From contig JAJEAQ010000308.1 in assembly GCA_022822685.1 (NCBI GenBank), positions 1 to 7,624 of the forward strand: 7,624 bases of DNA, read 5' to 3'. Numbering within the stretch: position 1 is the first letter of the stretch; each line of letters begins with the position of its first letter. A program made the translations under genes and the position numbers. The notes below the pieces were generated by a model. That model searched no databases. It saw only the letters and a list, made by a program, of their open reading frames with translations, and was not told the origin of the DNA. This document shows, in pieces, positions 5,865-7,624 of this stretch. This DNA comes from Trichodesmium sp. jk18x7bins.61. Its GTDB lineage: Bacteria > Cyanobacteriota > Cyanobacteriia > Cyanobacteriales > Microcoleaceae.

Positions 5865-5904
5865 GAAAAACCTCATCCTTAAAACAATTTGAATGGGGTT
5901 TTTC
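5865..5904. terminator. Hairpin terminator downstream of the fasciclin gene
   Basis: GAAAAACCTCAT (5865-5876) pairs with ATGGGGTTTTTC (5893-5904) around a 16-nt loop, with one G-T wobble. The arms carry A5 and T5 runs on the outer sides, the form of a bidirectional rho-independent terminator. It lies 66-105 bp past the fasciclin stop on the minus strand, and no gene approaches from the other side. Confidence 0.6.
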
Positions 5905-5969
5905 CTCAATCACACACACAATTTGCCTATCCCAATGGTAAAAAAACAGAGGAATGATTTGTTATCGAC

Positions 5970-6557
5970 TTATTCGGTAGGAGGTAGAATCACAGCATCA
6001 ATTACATGAATTACACCATTACTTGCAGCTACATCCGCTGTAACTACTTTGGCACCACCAACCTTGACATCTGTACCAGAAAATTCAACATTTACTGCGC
6101 TACCTTGTACAGTCTTAACATCTCCTGGTTGGAGAGCGCCAGACTCTACCTTACCAGGAACTACATGATAAGTCAGAATATCTACTAGTTTATCTTTATT
6201 TTCAGGTTTCAATAAATCTTCTAATGTTCCTTCTGGTAAAGCTGCGAATGCTGCGTCAATAGGGGCAAATACTGTAAACAGACCTTCTCCTTGGAGGGTT
6301 TCTACTAAACCAGCTGCCTCTAATGCAGCAGCCAAAGTTTTGAATCCATCTGTTGCCTTAGCAGTTGCCACAATATCCTGATCTGCATCTGCACTATGAT
6401 TGTCAGCAACTTGTAGAGGTTGTTTAACCACTGGTTGGATTGAGGTTTTTTGATAGAAGTTAGCGACTGCAGGTAGACCTAAGAAGGCACTAGCACCAAC
6501 TACTCCTAGGATACTAACAGCTTTTTTCAGCAGAATTAGAGAATTTTGAGTACTCAA
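5970..6557 (-). CDS. Secreted fasciclin (FAS1) domain protein
   Basis: This is a 195-residue exported protein with a single FAS1 domain, a fold linked to cell adhesion and extracellular matrix; its ligand is unknown. Residues 8-33 (ILLKKAVSILGVVGASAFLG onward, ending AVA) form a signal peptide with a likely cut after Ala32. A polar linker follows, then FAS1 from about 60 to 192: the H1 motif FTVFAPIDAAFAALPEG (94-110), the YH motif ILTYHVVPG (127-135) and the H2 motif ASNGVIHVIDAVILPP (178-193). The start taken is TTG at 6557, because no in-frame ATG or GTG precedes the signal peptide. An out-of-frame ATG at 6571 gives MDREF and a TGA that overlaps the TTG, so either translational coupling or a start-region frameshift is possible. 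A TTGACA/TACGAT promoter lies 75-110 bp upstream and two hairpins fill the leader. Confidence 0.94.
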   Translation of the reverse strand: MSTQNSLILLKKAVSILGVVGASAFLGLPAVANFYQKTSIQPVVKQPLQVADNHSADADQDIVATAKATDGFKTLAAALEAAGLVETLQGEGLFTVFAPIDAAFAALPEGTLEDLLKPENKDKLVDILTYHVVPGKVESGALQPGDVKTVQGSAVNVEFSGTDVKVGGAKVVTADVAASNGVIHVIDAVILPPTE

Positions 6558-6565
6558 AATTCTCT
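6538..6565 (-). promoter_or_regulatory. 28-bp perfect palindrome over the fasciclin start codon
   Basis: The two 14-base halves (6538-6551 and 6552-6565) are exact reverse complements, centred on GAGTACTC. In the mRNA this gives a 12-bp stem with a GUAC loop, and the TTG start and the first codons lie within the stem. It could hold the start closed as an RNA switch, or be a DNA operator for a dimeric regulator. The palindrome is seen directly; its function is inference. Confidence 0.7.
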
Positions 6566-6584
6566 GTCCATCCTTGTTATTTAA

Positions 6585-6607
6585 ACCCCGCCCGTTACGG
6601 GCGGGGT
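6585..6607 (-). repeat. GC-rich hairpin in the fasciclin leader (copy 2 of repeat)
   Basis: ACCCCGCCCG (6585-6594) and CGGGCGGGGT (6598-6607) form a perfect 10-bp stem with loop TTA, very stable against the AT-rich surroundings. TTATTTAAA occurs as a direct repeat on both sides. The left half with its flank (6577-6594) matches 1033-1050, so it is a dispersed repeat. It sits between the promoter and the start codon, so it is part of the transcribed leader. Confidence 0.75.
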
Positions 6608-6638
6608 CTTATTTAAAAAATGTAAACCTAATCACCAT

Positions 6639-6666
6639 ATCGTAGCAAAATTTTGATAAATGTCAA
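6639..6666 (-). promoter_or_regulatory. Sigma-70-type promoter of the fasciclin gene
   Basis: On the minus strand, a perfect TTGACA (6666-6661) and TACGAT (6644-6639) are separated by 16 bp. Transcription would start near 6632, giving a leader of about 75 nt. It lies in the gap after the stop of the preceding lactamase-fold gene, so the fasciclin gene probably has its own transcript. Confidence 0.65.
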
Positions 6667-6707
6667 GATGATTTACATATAAATACTCAAAGTTAAATTT
6701 TATATTT

Positions 6708-7523
6708 TCAATTTATTCCGATAGAATCAGGAGATACCTGGTCAAATCTATAACTTAAAACTTCAATTACAGATCCTTCTTGTGGTAAATCTGCTTTTGT
6801 AATAGAGATAGTATCCTGATTCACAACTCTAACTGGTGTTCCATCCATCACACTTAGAAATTCTTCTAGGGGAACAATATCACAGGCAGTCTCATCAGCC
6901 GCTTCAGTTTTGTAGTGAGTGGGAATCACAATTCTGGGCTTGAGGACGTCTAAAGCTTGTTTGGCCTCCACAGGATTGTAAGCCTTTAATCCCCCACCAA
7001 CAGGAAGGAGTAGCAAATCTGGACGACCAATCAAAATACGTTCTTCTATTCCAATTGGACTTGCTAATCCTCCTAAATGCAAAATCTTAATTCCTGCCTG
7101 TTGCCATAGCCAGGCCACATTCGTCCCGAATCTGCGTCCACCTTCTCGATCTTTAGCTGTACGAATTCCTTGAATTTGTCTACCATTAACCTGATAAACT
7201 CCAGGCTCATATAACAGCATTGGTGGGGGATTGCTTGTAAAACCTTCTACTACTCCCTCATCTAGTAATCTACTGCTAATCAAAATTAAATCTGTGTCTA
7301 CTTTGGGGGATCGATATCCAGCGGTGCAACCTATTTGCCGAAAAGGATTTACTAATACTTTAGTACCCCCACCCTCAAACAAAAAGCAAGTGTGCCCCAA
7401 CCATCTTACATTTAAAGATTCTACTGTCTGAGCTTGAGAATGGTGAAACTTAGATACTATACCAGTTCCTATTACAGATAAGAAACTTGCCTGTGCATAA
7501 CGTATAAAATTTCGCCGTTTCAT
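6708..7523 (-). CDS. Exported MBL-fold (UlaG-like) protein, degenerate metal site
   Basis: This 271-residue protein begins with a likely twin-arginine signal: KRRNFIRYAQASFLSVIGTG (2-21) up to AQA near residue 31. The mature part has the order of the UlaG-like/Lactamase_B_3 branch: WLGHTCFLFEGGGTKVLVNP (41-60), DTDLILISSRLLDEG (76-90), ILHLGGLASP (147-156), PDLLLLPVGG (168-177) and VIPTHYKT (199-206). The usual HxHxDH is replaced by SSRLLDE, keeping only the Asp (88); the Asp of the HLGD motif is Gly152; H149 and H203 remain. A normal two-metal centre is thus unlikely. It may be a binding or structural protein, or use a different site. The ATG at 7523 puts the RR motif at residues 3-4, as expected. 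The stop is 42 bp before the fasciclin -35 element. Substrate unknown. Confidence 0.88.
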   Translation of the reverse strand: MKRRNFIRYAQASFLSVIGTGIVSKFHHSQAQTVESLNVRWLGHTCFLFEGGGTKVLVNPFRQIGCTAGYRSPKVDTDLILISSRLLDEGVVEGFTSNPPPMLLYEPGVYQVNGRQIQGIRTAKDREGGRRFGTNVAWLWQQAGIKILHLGGLASPIGIEERILIGRPDLLLLPVGGGLKAYNPVEAKQALDVLKPRIVIPTHYKTEAADETACDIVPLEEFLSVMDGTPVRVVNQDTISITKADLPQEGSVIEVLSYRFDQVSPDSIGIN

Positions 7524-7624
7524 TTTTAATTTGTTACTATCAGTTTCACATTAATTGTCTATATTAGTGGTACTTAGACATTTTCTGGTCTATAAAATGC
7601 CTGAAAGTCAGTCTAGGCAAGGGA

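Noticed and set aside
6006..6188. 60-codon + strand ORF opposite the fasciclin gene
   Set aside because: It is a shadow of the FAS1 domain coding sequence on the other strand.
7231..7431. 66-codon + strand ORF opposite the lactamase-fold gene
   Set aside because: It is antisense to an intact gene and low in recognisable motifs.

Overview
This window looks like a filamentous, probably heterocyst-forming cyanobacterium of the Nostoc/Anabaena type. The DNA is AT-rich, and three HIP1 octamers (GCGATCGC) lie in one gene. Heptanucleotide tandem repeats are present, the intact proteins read like cyanobacterial family members, and the spaces between genes are full of small transposon relics. All five intact genes lie on the minus strand. 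The genus assignment is inference from these traits.

Layout on the + strand: positions 1-1132 hold no intact gene. They contain a decayed IS4-type transposase on the + strand with an internal duplication, a decayed IS630-type transposase on the minus strand, a 238-bp miniature inverted-repeat element (MITE family A, copy 1) abutting it, and a GC-rich hairpin. hrcA, the heat-shock repressor, fills 1133-2245. Positions 2246-3156 form a 911-bp spacer with a hexamer tandem repeat, a weakly supported 33-codon membrane ORF on the + strand, a short possible TnpB remnant and an 18-bp palindrome. A single-domain rhodanese follows (3157-3519). After a 286-bp spacer comes a family-2 glycosyltransferase fused to TPR repeats (3806-4999). 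Its upstream region (5000-5969) is a cluster of three miniature elements: family B (119 bp, carrying TTGCCTC tandem repeats), family A copy 2 (236 bp, inverted relative to copy 1) and family C (about 183 bp, bordered by a 9-bp direct repeat). A bidirectional-type hairpin terminator lies between that cluster and the fasciclin gene (5970-6557). The fasciclin gene has a good sigma-70-type promoter and a leader with two strong inverted repeats, one covering its TTG start. The last gene (6708-7523) encodes an exported metallo-beta-lactamase-fold protein that lacks most of the usual metal ligands.

The genes do not form an obvious pathway. HrcA and rhodanese are housekeeping or stress proteins, the fasciclin and lactamase-fold proteins are exported, and the glycosyltransferase is cytoplasmic. 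Spacing suggests mostly separate transcription units. No clear new multi-gene system is visible. The parts most worth a second look are the fasciclin leader, the set of TATAGC-ended miniature elements whose two inverted copies bracket the 4.2-kb gene block, and the active-site loss in the lactamase-fold protein.
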